This document shows, one piece after another, positions 35,905 through 49,058 of a stretch of 64,000 nt of DNA. Source of the DNA: Aspergillus flavus. Its lineage: Eukaryota > Ascomycota > Eurotiomycetes > Eurotiales > Aspergillaceae. A program made the translations under genes and the position numbers. Under the pieces are notes generated by a model that searched no databases, was not told the origin of the DNA, and saw only the letters and a program-made list of their open reading frames with translations. Numbering within the stretch: the first letter of the stretch is position 1; each line of letters opens with the position of its first letter. The DNA is taken from the NCBI RefSeq assembly GCF_009017415.1, contig NC_092404.1:682001-746000 (forward strand), written 5' to 3'.

Positions 35905-37584
35905 GGATAGAACGGTTTACATTTTGAGGAGAATATACTTTATCTAGTTAAAGAAAGCCGAGGGCCATATATATTCTCTTCATTCACGTGTAAGCTGTTA
36001 GTGGCCGGCTTCCAGCATTGGCGCAGATCCCAACTCGCAACTCTTTCCTATGAAGGCATAATGTGCGGCAAGTTTAAATTCCGAGGGCCTTCATTCGAGA
36101 TGCCACGGCGCTAAGAATCCTCGACGGACCACAGGTTGCTCCCAAATATCGTCGTGACCAGATCTTGTGGAAATAATACTTGAAATCCATATGCATGGAA
36201 ACTTTCATCCTATTTGCGAGCAAGAATAGTGTTACATTGTCTCTCATGTCTCGGGTCGCCATTAGCAGGTTACAATATCGCCTTCTTCAACAAGTTGGTG
36301 GGAACTATTAGTCAAGAAGTTTTCAACAGGTCGGGGAGCCCAGGTGGACACTAAATTATGGTGCCCCAAAGAAGGCCGGAGTATTATAGGGCATTTCTTT
36401 CCAGCAATGAAACAAATGGATGGCAATAGAAATGCGCACGCTTTTCTTGAATCGAGTAATATATGGCTCTATATAGAGCTGCCCTCACACAGTCAATCTT
36501 GCTCTTGGTATCACAGTCTGCTCCCACTACCATCCAGTTGAATGCTTCCTGCTCGCGTTCTGGGGCCTGTACCTTGATTGCACCACTGGACAGCTCAACA
36601 TAAGTCCTCGATTGACCATTGTATGCAGCTCAATGCGCTCGAACATCGACGCGAAACGCATTACGCGAGGAAACAAAGTGAGTTATAGTAATTGTCACCA
36701 TAAGAGCCTTTTTCTGTACCTGCCGATCCATTTGGCCACCGCGGCTTAGACTGGTAGCGTTTGTATTGACTTCGAGATAACTGTAGCCGGTTCATAGTAT
36801 CACATATAGTACCCCTGCGGAAAGCTATCGAGTTCTTAAAAATCAACCTATATAGAAAATGGCTCGCCGGGCAGACTAGGGGCAGACAGGAAACGGGTCA
36901 CGATATCAACTTTTTTCACGAGGATAGGTGTGAGTGCACTAGGAAATCAATACTTGTGCTTGGCATTTGAGCGAAGCTCATAACAGCTTAAAGCATACGA
37001 TGAAAGTTGTTTGCTTGGAGAATTCGGTGTCTTTGAAGAGATTGTGGCTAAGCTCATGGTAAATTTGTGAATATAATTTACTTCACCAGAAGCATATAGG
37101 CTAATATTTTGGATTTGTATGCAATAACAGTAAGAGGATTTATAAGCGTGCACTTCTTCTGCAATGCTTGGCGGAATTCTTTTTTGCTCTTGGCTCTTTC
37201 CTACCTATCGGCAAGTCATACCCTAAAGAATACGACGAGTCATGGCCGTCGTCCGATTCCCCGCCCTAGGGTTTCATGCATTCAACTCGATCCTGTCAGC
37301 CTACCAAACCCCTGTTGCATTAATCACAACTGCATGCTCTGCACCTGCAGGTGAATCCGGACCAATAGAAACAACAACTGGATCAGCTGGTGTATGTCAG
37401 ACTCAGCTGAGCTCTCGGGGTTTGCTTTGTTCATAGAAATGTAATTGGATTCCGATAGACCCAGCCGCTTGAGAGCTAGAATGTGGGCGTGGTATAAATT
37501 TACTTCAAAGTCTCCAGTTCCCTTGCCTGAATTGTGTGAAGTCAGTGTGCCGTTTAGTGAGAAATCAATTTTCGTGCGGTCAAT
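35905..37584. other. Long intergenic stretch without a supported gene
   Basis: Several short frames (minus 36074-36262, plus 37109-37436) have no recognisable family or splice partners. No transposon ends or RNA genes were recognised. The right end is the promoter of the secreted protein. Confidence 0.45.
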
Positions 37585-39056
37585 ATGCTCCCGGCGATCC
37601 TGTTGCTGTCTTGCCTACCGACAGCATGGGGTAATCCTTGTATGCGCTATTATCTTCGTCTACCTTAGGTGCAGCTAACAAAGTTATAGTAATCAATCGT
37701 GGCACTTCTACCATATCCAGCGTCTCCCAAGCTCCAACCTCAGATACACTCACCTCCCTAAGTCCCTCAGTCGAGCCAACATGCTACACCAGCAGTCAAT
37801 GGCTCGTCATCTCTGGTACGACCTTATTCTGGCCAACCTCCACCGACTATCTCTACGGACCGACCGACAGCCCTGGCGTCGACTGCGCAGCGCAATGGAT
37901 ACAATATGATGGCCGCTCAGGCGGCCTGGAATCTCTCGGCCCTACTGCCACATCAACATTAACAGAACTAATCCCGACCAGCACAGGCGCCTGCACGACA
38001 AGCAGCCACCCGGAAAGTTACTATGATACTCATACAGGGCCTGTTACCACTCTTTGCGACGGGCATGCACGGGCCCTAGGCCCCCGCGAAACCGTGACAG
38101 ACTATTACCCCGGCACAGGAGCATGCAGCACGTTCTACATCCCAACAACCATCACAACGACGCTTTACAACGTACCATCAGCCTCCCCAACTTGCCAACT
38201 TGATCGCGAAGGCTGCAAGGGCATCTGGGAGACATACAAAAGCCGTTCACGGGCCTACAAGCCAAGCATCTCCGTCTCCATTCCAGGCGACACAAATAGT
38301 CCCCTCATCCCAGGCCGCTGCCCAATGACAACAAGCGAACGACCAGAGCAATGTGGAAGCTGTCACTTCCTTCCCGACACAGCAACACTGTTCTACTGGC
38401 CCGCTACAACTGCTGGCAGCGACCTCTGTGCTCAAAACGGAACCACAATCCCAGCTACCCCGACCGGTAACGGTCCTAATACAGCAATATTAGGGGACCA
38501 GACTCTGGTATCTCCCAGTGCCTATATCCTCTTCACATCAATCTACGCCTGGGGCAACAGTCGTCACGCCGGGCAGTGTGGCGAATACCATGAAAACAAG
38601 ATGATCTCTGTGAATCCCACAACCATCACGTCACGACGAGGACACAGAAATGCGCGGTATCCCATCCGCGGAACAGCATATCCATTTAACTTTGCGGAGT
38701 TCCTTCCCCAGACAGTAGGGAACTACACGCAGCCTCTAATCCCCTGGCCCCAATATTGGGGAGGGTCACAGTGTGGTGTGTATGATTCTGCTTGTACATT
38801 AATCCGGGATGATTATTTGCCTTTCATCGATATGCCGAGTGAAGTGACGCAGATTGACGCCAAGTGGGAGAACTGTGATCGCAGTTGGTATATCCCAGCT
38901 GTAACTTTGGTACCGATAGTGGATGGGACTGTTAGCTTTCCGAGCCCAACACCTACTGGGGTTGAAAACGAGGTAGTACATGGGGTAGAAGAAGCAGTAC
39001 CACAAGGCTCAGTGGGTGCGCCCACTCCGACGCCGACGGAAGGTCTCGGATGGTGA
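37585..39056 (+). CDS. Secreted Ser/Thr/Pro-rich cysteine-containing protein
   Basis: Exons 37585-37630 and 37669-39056 (38-nt intron, CTTAG acceptor) give 477 aa. The first exon supplies a clean signal peptide, MLPAILLLSCLPTAWG, which the long open frame alone lacks. The mature part is rich in Ser, Thr, Pro and Tyr and contains regularly spaced cysteines (for example CYTSSQW, VDCAAQW, GACSTFY, QCGSCHFLP, GQCGEYH). This resembles heavily glycosylated cell-wall or extracellular proteins. The tail is Pro/Thr-rich (PTPTGV, PTPTPTEG) without an obvious GPI signal in this frame. I do not recognise a catalytic domain. Confidence 0.75.
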
Positions 39057-39390
39057 GCAGATTGGTACATCGTCTTCAGTGGTGGTGTTCACGGTTGCGC
39101 AGACCATTAGCTTCAGTGCACCGTTACTTTTCGTGGAGAAAGACATTCCTAGTAACCTAGTATTTACCATTACTTTAAGTGATCATATAGTCTTCTATTA
39201 TACTTATCTTCTGTTTCCCCTAAGACACCAGGGCAGCTGATCTTCCACAATGCTTATAAGCAGAAGCTTCAGCAATTTGAAAGAAGTATAACCCCCAGGT
39301 CAGCTCACGGCTTACTTCTTTGTCACGCTATACAAATGGCAAGATGCTCAAAGCATATAATAAACAAGGATTCTTTTCTCCCATTTTCTT

Positions 39391-39424
<34 letters not shown>

Positions 39425-40261
39425 TTATTTTTTCCTTTGCGATATTATCCCCCGCTGTCTCCGCAGTTCTGTGGTATCCTTTTACTAGCTAATTCTTGTG
39501 TCTCACTACCGATATATATCCCTTCAAGTGGCAATGATCCATAGGCCTCCCTCCAACTCACCCAAAAAGTAAACCCACTATGTGATATACTCAGTTCAGG
39601 CCATTCAACTTAAAGCAATCTATAATCATGTGACTGTATGTGTGGGTCAACTTCTAGACTTTTGGATTTTCTATTAACATTGCGACCAATAATCTCCCCA
39701 TGCTAACGCGTCCAATAAAAATAGTTTGCTTATGGCATTAAAGCATCACGTGGCCGCGACCTGCCAATCGGATGAAGATATCTGGTAGTTTGCGTTTCTC
39801 AAGTTGACAAGGGAGACAACACCGGTCGCATTGTTTTATCTACCCTTGTAAATAACGTCCAATCTTTTGGATGACTCCAACGTCTCCCATCGCGAAGCTC
39901 GGCCACTCGGTCGCTGGCTTGCCAAGCTCGACGTCGTCGCCTCTCCTGAAACTCGGTCAGTCTCTCACGGGCACACAGTCAGCACATATACTGTCACCAG
40001 GCAGCTCGGAGAATCCATCTGGTTAGCAAGGTCCGGGCTTTGTTGTGCCCGTGAAAGTACCGTACACTTTACACTACAGCTGCCACCACAGGATTGAGGA
40101 CCAAGAAAGGTCAGTCAGAATCCAGTAATGCGGGCTAGCTTAATCAAGGGTGTAATGTGCTTTCTTACAATTGTTATATGTTGTATCTCCCAATGACTAA
40201 TAATGTCCTATTTGTGATCCAAATAGAAATTCCGGAAGGTGTGCAGACATCGACGATGTGC
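39057..40261. other. Intergenic region with a 30-nt poly-T tract
   Basis: No supported gene. T tract at 39393-39422. A Ser/Gly-rich frame starting at 39869 (MTPTSPIAKLGHS) is too short to assign. Confidence 0.4.
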
Positions 40262-42660
40262 CTATTCACCAGTAGTAACTGACCGTGCTAGACGGTCCAT
40301 TTCTGCCTTTTGACAAGCAGTGACCATCTCCTTTATGATAATCATGACCGGCTTCAGCTCGACCCGTCCCTCGGCGGCCATTTTGACATAGTCGCATACC
40401 CAAGTCACAGTCCCCAGATCTTCATCGAGGTTTTCATGGTCTGGATTACATATGATGTCTAAGCAAAGGATAAAAAAGGGGAGGAATTGATACATCGTGA
40501 TCGGACTATATGTGCGGTTAATAATATGCACAACAAGGACATGAATGGGTATGTGAGGCGTTCTATACCTGATTCCCCAGAACGCTTGCGACGTGGACCC
40601 CAGGAGCGATTGAAAGATCTTTAGTGACTTCCTTGCCAGATTAACAGCTTCATATGGTAAGAGATGACCATGGTCACATTTCTTCGACAGATGCAGCACA
40701 ATAAGTATCTCATAGCTACCGACCAGCACGTCGATGCAAAGCCAGGAATCGACATAATTTGACAACGTTCGAAGAAGGCTCGCCTTTTGTTCCTATTAGC
40801 ACAGTATTCCATTTTTGTGACGCCGCTAGAGTAGGGTATAACGCACAGTATCCCAATCCGATAATATAGACTGCACCTCATCGATATAAGTATGAATAGT
40901 AGCATCATGTGAAACCGGATCCGGATCCGGACCACTATCAATCCAATCGAGATACTTCCTAACAATAAGACCAAGCCGCATCGAAATTAGGAAATGAATT
41001 TGTATAAAGCGCGAGGATTCATCATCCACGCCATTGATTGTTGGATCGGGAAAATGGACTTTCCACGATCCTGCGGGGATGAGAGTTGGCTTCCCGAATG
41101 ACTTTCGGAAAAGACTGTCTGTTCGAAGGATGTGCCAGAATACGAAGCGTTTGCGATTTCGCTCAACTTCAGCTTCATGCAGTGGTGTGCCAGCTGGTGT
41201 GGAGGGTTGGTTGTCCCCTTCACTTGGTGTTTCGTCGACGGAAAAATAGCCTAGGCTCTTTGATATCCTGCATGTGTGACTGAACGCCTTCCACGCTAGA
41301 TCTGTGTTATAGCCTTCGAGGGCTGTTGACGTCTACTGGTTTGTTAGCTTTGTGGGTTGGAGATCTAATATATGTGATGCGCTTGCCATGAGGGATGCGG
41401 CTAAGAAGTCGACGGGGTTATCTTGGATATTCTTCATCCATTCGTCACTTAATGCAACGCACTTTAGATATAGATTTCGCATAATGCTGCCCCTTCTGGG
41501 ATGGGGTTCGGGCTCCAGAAGAATTCCCCGAAGGAGAACAGAGTAGTAAATGATTTGAGATGTACAATCTAGTTGGACATGAGGGATTTCAATTAGGTCG
41601 GGGATTGAACATAAGAAAGATTTCTCGAGGGGAATTTCGAAGCCTGGAAATTGGTAAGAGCCATAGTGGTCTGGAAAGGATATTAGATCATCAACAGCTA
41701 TAAGAGGGTGCAGTCACTTGCTTTCGATGATTTTCTTCGCCAGGTCTTTTGGGATAACTGGGTCCTCAAGCGGCTCGGTGCTCTGCGTACTCTGTGTTTG
41801 TTCAATCTCCAATATAGCAGATGTCATTGCTGTAATACATCTAACGTTTTCGAAATAGCATGAGTCTACTTGTCGCAGGTGACAAAAGACGCTGGAGAGA
41901 AGCATAGATCGAGCGCCTTCATCTTTGATTCGGCTGACTATATCTCGAATCACGGATGGAACTACTTGAGCCGGATCTTTGTCTAGGGATATGGCGCGAG
42001 GGGCCTCTGAACCGACGGAAGAAATTGACATGGTATCGTCACCATTATCTTCAGTTTCTGGAGTGTTTTCCAGACCGACTTGTTCTTCAAGACGTTTAAG
42101 ACGGTCGATAATCTCCAAAAGCAGACGTTTATCGGGTGGTGCGTTTCTGCGACAACTTGTCAGTTGCCTGGTGGAGTTGAGTGGCCTTGTTGATAAAGAT
42201 AATGAAATACACTTGTTTCTTGGACCGTGGCTTTCGAGGCAAGTACACACACTCAGCTCCCGCGGCTTCACAATTCCCACACTGTGGAGAGACGCGATTG
42301 CAGCGAACCTGACAGGTTGTTGTTCAGTTAATCTGTCCAGCTGGAATTGCCAAGGCTAGATCGGCTTACCTTCTTCGATTGGCAGCGACCGCACTATTTA
42401 TGGTTTGAAGTGAGGGGTTGGTCAATTTACATCCACAGGCAACTCACCGAGATATTCTGTATAGCACTCATTTTATCTCGAGACTCTATCTCTCGATGTA
42501 CGTGGGTGTGGAAGAAGAGTCCGAGAGGAACGCCGGCGGGGGAAGGAGGATGAAGAGGGGGAAAAGTATAGACTGTGCTCACCAAAGAACGTTGTCGTGG
42601 GCGTCTTGGCGCTCGTAGCGGCTCTTTAGGGTCCACCTTTCTTTCTTCAGCGACCTGCAT
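40262..42660 (-). CDS. Zn2Cys6 transcription factor with two GC-AG introns
   Basis: Minus-strand multi-exon regulator starting MQVAEERKVDP at 42660. The zinc cluster is assembled across introns as CGRCQSKK / VRCNRVSPQCGNCEAAGAEC with all six cysteines. A short coiled coil (LLLEIIDRLKRLEEQV) follows, then the fungal-specific domain (LAWKAFSHTCRISKSLGY, FVFWHILRTDSLFRKSFG). Two junctions have no GT donor but have excellent GC donors: GCAAGTG at 41721 (intron 41671-41721) and GCAAGC at 41386 (intron 41333-41386). Both restore frame exactly. A further intron, GTGCGT to CTAATAG near 40793-40850, joins SDWDT to EQKASLL. The gene therefore appears intact. The first intron is long (about 190 nt) and less certain. 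No target genes are evident in the immediate neighbourhood. Confidence 0.75.
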
Positions 42661-43238
42661 ATGCTTTATTCGGAAAAGTAGAAGGCATATATTTCACATC
42701 TACGGTACGGAACTGTACTGTTATATTGAATAGTATAACGTCCATCGGGCTGGATTTATACTCTCTCGCGGTTTTCACCACATTCTATCTTTAAGCTGAT
42801 TATCATTTTTATATAAATCTGCAAGTTGTTCTATGTCTTTGATCTCATCTAAAATGGTGATTTGAAAATTTATTAGATCTAGAGCTAGACCTAATCGACT
42901 AGAACGTCCCATCTAAGTAGATATCATCGATATATGGCGCATATAAATGCGGAAACCTGTTCTAATCTCTGCCTCCTTCGAGGGCTGCTGCTTCGACTGC
43001 CTAGGCCAAATAATGTAAGGTAGCTCTTGTCGGAGAAATGTTTCTGTATTGTACTATAGTCCTCTATAACGATCAAGCTGCGTGGAAGACCTTGTCTCGC
43101 AATGATGGCTTTGCCGGTGATCGCGAGGGCGAAACTAACGAACAGAACTCCCAGCCAACTCCGCTGGGTGCCATGTTCTTGTAAGTCGCATGTAGCCACA
43201 TTATCCAGAACAGTGTGAAATATCTCAGTGATAATTGG

Positions 43239-43463
43239 CTAGGATGCTAAGTCCATACCCACCCTATGGCCTTTGACACCAATAGCTACAAGGGTAAGCA
43301 CTGCCATAAAGTCCAAGCTGGTTGAATCCCAAACTCTATTTTCATTGATTTCCCACCGTAAATGACCTAAAAAGCCACTGGCTAGTGGAAAAGAGGCATG
43401 GCCACTGGGGTAAGAAAGAAGCGAGTGAGTAATAAACTGGGTGAGGGCTGTTGGGTTACTCAT
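43239..43463 (-). pseudogene. Possible PAP2-family phosphatase/haloperoxidase fragment
   Basis: A short minus-strand stretch contains SYPSGHASFPLASG, which matches the PSGH signature of the PAP2 superfamily (lipid phosphatases and vanadium haloperoxidases). A downstream GHRVGMD could be the third motif, where family members have SRxxxGxH-like residues. The first motif (KxxxxxxRP) was not found nearby and the frame is short, so I treat it as a fragment. A hydrophobic frame further left on the same strand (42924-43199) could be unrelated. Confidence 0.3.
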
Positions 43464-43928
43464 AGCACCGGTAATTGACTGGTCAGTTTGAAATCTGGGA
43501 GAAGTGAAGATCAGTACGCTGCAAGGAGAGACTGGTCACAATTAGAAGGCTGTAATCACGCTTTTTCGTCATCTTATGCTCAGCCTCATCTCGGGGCTCA
43601 GACCTCTATTCCATGACTTCCGCCTCTCGAATCTAGTGTCTCAGCCTCGTCACCGCTATCTCAGCCTTCGGCGAATGGAAATTGAGATTTGCGCGGCCTC
43701 CTCCAATCATAGCAAAGATGATTTTATTGAGCGGTCAATGATCCCTGTCATTCGAAAATACTAAACCAGGGCAAGAAAGAGTGCGGCCCCAAGGGGGGGC
43801 AGAGTAGTATAAAGTCTTCAAACCCCCGAATTTATGCGGTTTAATCTTGTTACTGTCACAATTTTGAACCCTCCTCGCCGACCAAAGTGCTCGACGTGAT
43901 TGAGTCTTAAGCATCTACCCTGACCACA
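43464..43928. other. Promoter region of the NLR gene, no other gene seen
   Basis: About 460 bp upstream of the NLR start codon. No repeat or transposon signature was recognised. Confidence 0.4.
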
Positions 43929-46900
43929 ATGTCCGGCGTGGAGCTGCTTGGCGTGTTATCGGCGGTTATCACCGTTCTCGATGCCACCACAACGTTGTAT
44001 CAACGCGCACGGAAGGATATCAGATTATCCGAGACCTTTGAAGTCGCCGCGCGGCGACTGCCGGTGCTTCTTCACATTCTTCAAACTTTCAAATCGACCT
44101 TGGAGCCACTCAAAGATTCCTTGTCTTCCGATGTTTGTGAGGCATTGGAGGAAACGCTTAACAGCTGCGAGGAAAAGGCCCGAAGATTGTCGGAGATATT
44201 CACAAAGGTTCTATCCGGGCCCACGGATAGCGTTTCATGGCGACAACGGTACTCGAAGATCGTGCATAGACTTGGGCAGCGAAACAAAGTCGATTTGCTT
44301 ATGATCGCAATCACTCAAGACGTGCAGCTTTTAGTCAACTGTGAGTCCATTGGGTCTGTGACACCGAGTCAAAATACGGAACTCGAGACCATTTTAAACG
44401 AAATGAAAGATCACTGCGACACAACTCTGCTGGAAGACGGATTTTCCCTAAGCTTCCACAGCAGTGGGGCCCAAAACAACAATGTCAACAGTGGCAATGG
44501 GCAGCTAAATACTGGAAATGGTCAACAGATCAACACTCACGCTCGCGTTGAGACTCAAACCTTCAATTTCGGTAAGGAGTAATCTTGATAAATGGGCTTT
44601 GAATTCTGTCTTGGGAACGATTTTGTTGATACCGAGATCTGTTGTATGCATCACTATTCTATACTTTCCTATTATGAATATTATCGTATAGTCATTCAGA
44701 GCCCTACTTCCTATTTTGCCTCCTGGAGTATGGGGTGAATACCATGTTATAGATCTTAGAAACTAATCATTGCTCCAGCCAACACCATACAGAACGATGA
44801 CTTTAGCTTTCGCAAACCATTGGGCATATGCCTTGATCAGGCACCGTCCATGTCTCCAGGACTCTTCGTTGGTCGCGATGCTGAGCTCAGAACCATCCGA
44901 AAGGATCTCCATCCAAGCAGCCAGGGCGGACAAAGAAAGCAGCAGCAGCAGCAGCGTCTCGCTATTGGGGGGATAGGCGGTGTTGGAAAGACGCAAATTG
45001 CCCTCACCTATGCTCAAACCCCGCATGCGTCCTATGAAACAGTCCTTTGGTTCAACGCTGCGACAGAGATATCTTTGAAGAACAGTTTTGCGACAGCTGC
45101 GGGACTCATTTTTGGAAGTAAAGTTTCGCAATCATTGGAGGGCAACGAAGCTGTGAGAAGAACAAGAGAATGGCTTTCTGACCCCGAAAACTCAAAATGG
45201 CTCTTGATATTCGACAATTACGACAATCCCAGTGACTTTAAACTTGATTCCTACTATCCACCTGCTGCTCATGGCGCTATTATAATTACCACGCGACAGG
45301 CCGATCAAGTGACCGGGAGAACTGCACTGTTTGATATCAAACCTTTTCAAAGTGTCGATAACAGCCTGACGATCCTGGAAACTAGGTCAGAACGTGACGA
45401 CCTCTTATCAGGTGAGAATTTCATGTTTTTAAGCTTCATCTAATTGATATCCACTTGCTCAATATAAATGGCAGATATTTTTGCAGTGCAGCTTGCCGAG
45501 CGGCTGGCTGGCTTACCTCTCGCGCTGGCCACTGCGGGCGCGTACCTTCGGAAAAGCCCTTTTACCTTCCAGCGCTACCTTCAAGAATATGAGAACCGGT
45601 GGAACATTGATCCTCATCGCCCTGTCAAGCTTCAAGAATACCAGGAACGTACTCTCTACACAACCTGGGAGATATCATATAATCGACTGATGAAAGACGA
45701 TACGGAAGCGGCAGCTATGCTCAGAATACTGGCTTATTTTGACAATCAAAGTCTATGGTATGAGCTTTTTTGTGCTGGTCTCAAGCATGGGTGTCCTCTG
45801 TACGAAGTGATCAGCAATGACGTTAGCTTTAATGGGGCTATGACAGTTCTGGCCGAATATTCATTCCTCGAATTTCACCCAGCTTTGAAGGAATGGAGCA
45901 TGCATAAGTGCGTTCATGACTGGGTATCGGCCAGCCTGGGAAAGGCTGTTGGTCCTCAAGGCTACTGGTATGCCTTTGACTGTGTCTCGGAGTTTATCGA
46001 AAAGAGCGATGGAGAATCACTTGCATATCCTCATTACTCTCGTTATGTCCCACATGCAAAGCATCTTGGCCAGAGCCGCTTCCTCAAATCTGACATCATT
46101 CAGATGATTACGCCAGAGCGACTAGGTGCTGTTAGGGTCATCACCTCGTTGCTCCAGTACCAAGCACAGTATGAGTCTGCGGAAAGGCTTCTGAGGTCAT
46201 TCCTTCAAAGTCAGGCGGCCCATGACCCCGATAACGAAGTCAATCTCTTAATAATGGATGATCTTGGCTATATCTGCTTGCAGCAAGTGAAGGACTCTGA
46301 GGCAAAAGAACTTCTTGGAAGGGCGTTAGCTGGATTGGAAAAGATCCCTGGTGTGAATGATTCATCTCTTGCTAGTATAAGAATGAATTTAGGCCATGTG
46401 TATACCAACCAGGGAGACTACCAGGCAGCAGAGCAGATGTACCTTCAAGCATTCTTCGGGAAACATGTCGCAGGGGACAAGCACATACCAGTGGCTCTCG
46501 ACCTTTTAACGATGGTGGAAAGTGGATTGCATACCAGCCGCAAACATGGTAATTTTGAACCTCTCAGCTGGGTCCTTGTAATAAGCGACAACGAGAAGTC
46601 ATTCGTACACAAGGGGTTGGTGAAGGATTTCCTTAATGTAAGCGAAAATATTTGTGGCTTGCTCAAACGTACAGGGAAAACGGACCAGGCAGAGCGGATG
46701 TTGAAACGAATAATTTTAGTAAGAGAGAATATCCTAGGCCCGGCTCATTTTTCAACTCTTACGTCAGTCGGAAATCTTGCTCTATTGTATAAAGACCGGG
46801 GCAAGCTCGATGATGCCGAAAGCCTCTATAAACGTGTCTTTACCGCGAGGGAAAAGCTATACGGTGCAACCCACTATTCTACCATTAGGGTTCTTCAAGA

Positions 46901-47660
46901 ATTAGGTCACTTACAATCCATGCAAAACCGCTTTCGAGACGCCGAGGATTCATTTACCAGAGCACTTAATGAACTTAAGACAACATTCGGACAACACAAC
47001 GAGAGGACAGTCCGCGCGATCCTAGATCTTGCGTCTCTTTATGCGCAACATGGAAAGAGTCTCGCTGCAGAACAGATGTATACACGAGCATTAACTCTGC
47101 GAGAAACGGTGTTGGGATTGAGTGATCCATTGACCCTTGACATTGCTGCCCGTCTCGGTGCTTTATACCTCACGATGCACCGGCTGGATGACGCAGAAAA
47201 TATGCTTCTGCGAGCACTGGGGTATCCAAGCAATCTTCAGGCTCTGAGCGTAGAAGCCATTATAGGATCAGATGCCGCATTAAACCTTTCCATCGTATAT
47301 GGGTTGACGAAACGACTTCATGATGCCGAAGGACTTCTCTTGCACATGTCTACTGTCATAGCACACACCCCTGGTCCAGATAACCATCGAGTGTTATTAC
47401 ATGTCTTTTATAACCTTGCATCGGTTTGGCTTGTGAGTGGCCAGCTTGATAAGGCGGAAAAGGAGTTTATTAAAATTCGAGAGGGAAACAAGGAGGTTTT
47501 GGGCTCGGAGCATCCACTAATGGCTGCCGTTTCCGAAGGCCTTGCCAGAGTGTATGAGCAAAAGCAATCTAATAGAGCGGAGAGACTATCCGCCTCCAAT
47601 CTACTACCCCTACTATCCCTACTACTACTACTACCCCTACTACTTCTACCAAGGTACTAA
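43929..47660 (+). CDS. NLR protein: SesA-like N-terminal domain, Asn/Gly-rich segment, NB-ARC, TPR repeats
   Basis: Exons 43929-44571, 44779-45411 and 45475-47660 sum to 1153 aa. Residues 1-110 match the SesA/NACHT_N-type helical effector domain (MSGVELLGVLSAVITVLDAT). Residues 178-214 form an Asn/Gly/Gln-rich segment with NSGNGQLNTGNGQQIN. After a 207-nt intron the NB-ARC follows: Walker A GGIGGVGKTQ at 277-286, Walker B KWLLIFDNYD, an IIITTRQ motif and GLPLA. The C-terminal half is kinesin-light-chain-type TPRs (GNLALLYKDRGKLDDAESLYKRV and similar) from about residue 650. A Gln run (QQQQQ) precedes the P-loop. Fungal NLRs of this architecture are implicated in allorecognition and programmed cell death; here the nucleotide-binding residues are complete, so it is likely functional. 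The C-terminal Leu/Ser-rich end lies in a CTA/CCT repeat and may be inaccurate. Confidence 0.88.
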
Positions 47661-49058
47661 CATGACTACTGGTCTACTACTGCTAATTTAAAAAGAATGA
47701 TTAATAAAATCTAAGATTAAAGTAGTACCTTATAATTCTAATAATAAATAATATGTACTAGTATTTTTTACGGCTTTATTAGATGTACAGTATATTTTCA
47801 GAGTGCGTGGGTCGCGTGGCAGCCATGGCCGAATGTAAAAATAGTGAGAATTCGGGTAAATTGCTCAAAAGTCGATGTGATGTCCGTAACCTCGATTTAG
47901 TCCACCGTAGGTATTCTGATTCGCTTCTGATTGGTGGATATAAATTGCAGAAATGAGATATCTAAACTAATACTAGCATTACACTAACGCTAATTGAATA
48001 TCCTATTGAAAAGATCGGGTCTAGACGACGAAAAGGTGGCCTAGTTACTCGGTAAAGACTCGGGTAATAAAAGTCTGACCGTGATAGTACATGGCGCCCA
48101 TTCCCAGTACGATCCCCCTACAGGACTGCCTGTACGTTCAATAATATAGCGGTCGTGGGAGGCGCACTATCAATCAATCTCTCAATATAAGTTTTATTGC
48201 CCTGTTAGAATAACTATTGAACGTCTAGCTATGCAGGTCTCGCCTGTGACTAGTGCTTCTTAAATCCTACACATAAAAAACATAATGAATGAAAAGGTCT
48301 AATATCCACTATTACCTTCATCCTGATCGAGCATTGGCTACTTGATCAAGATCTCCAGACATCGGCAATGTTAGCAGCCGGCAGAGCCAACAAAAATCTT
48401 GTGTTTGTTATGATACCGAAGTCGGCATACGGTAGTGGGAAACGATGAATCACTTGTGAGCTGGCATGAAGTTGACCCGCCTATTATCGATAGTTATGGA
48501 AATACAGATATTAAAGCTACCAGGAAGGCAAACGTCAAGCTGGGTGATACAATGGCATGACTGAGCTGGGTTTAGTCTAAGGTGGTGACTAATGACGGCC
48601 TTTATCCACTCCTCTCTGGCAAATGACTGAGAGAAGAGTTAGTATTATTGGTCGTAATATGTAAATGGTGGAGTATATCCGCCCCAGACTAGAAACCTCG
48701 AGGGAGAGCTGTAAGAGGACAATGGTCATTGAAATTTCCCTTGGACAGGGAGATGAGACTTAACCACAAGCCTAACTGCAGTGGGTACAACTATGTACGG
48801 AAGTCCTACCTGTCAAACTTGGGACACGAGGCCCTTTACATATGGTCCTCTATGGTATCTAGGTATTTCTTCTGGCTATTGGGGATTGTTGAAGATATAT
48901 ACTTCCTCATCTGGCAAGATATTGTCGTGCTAGTGAAAAATAACGTGCAAGGAATTCAAAAAATTGAACAGAAAACATCTTAACATATTTACATGTCCGC
49001 AAAACAAATCAGTTCCTTCAGCATCTGATCTTAGAAGGAGTCCACTGCCCACATATTC
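47661..49058. other. Intergenic stretch downstream of the NLR, no gene seen
   Basis: About 1.4 kb with only short frames. CTA/CCT-rich sequence continues from the NLR end to about 47690. No transposon feature recognised. Confidence 0.45.

Noticed and set aside
41641..41730. Frameshift in the second Zn2Cys6 regulator
   Set aside because: A GC-AG intron at 41671-41721 restores the frame exactly, so the gene need not be broken.
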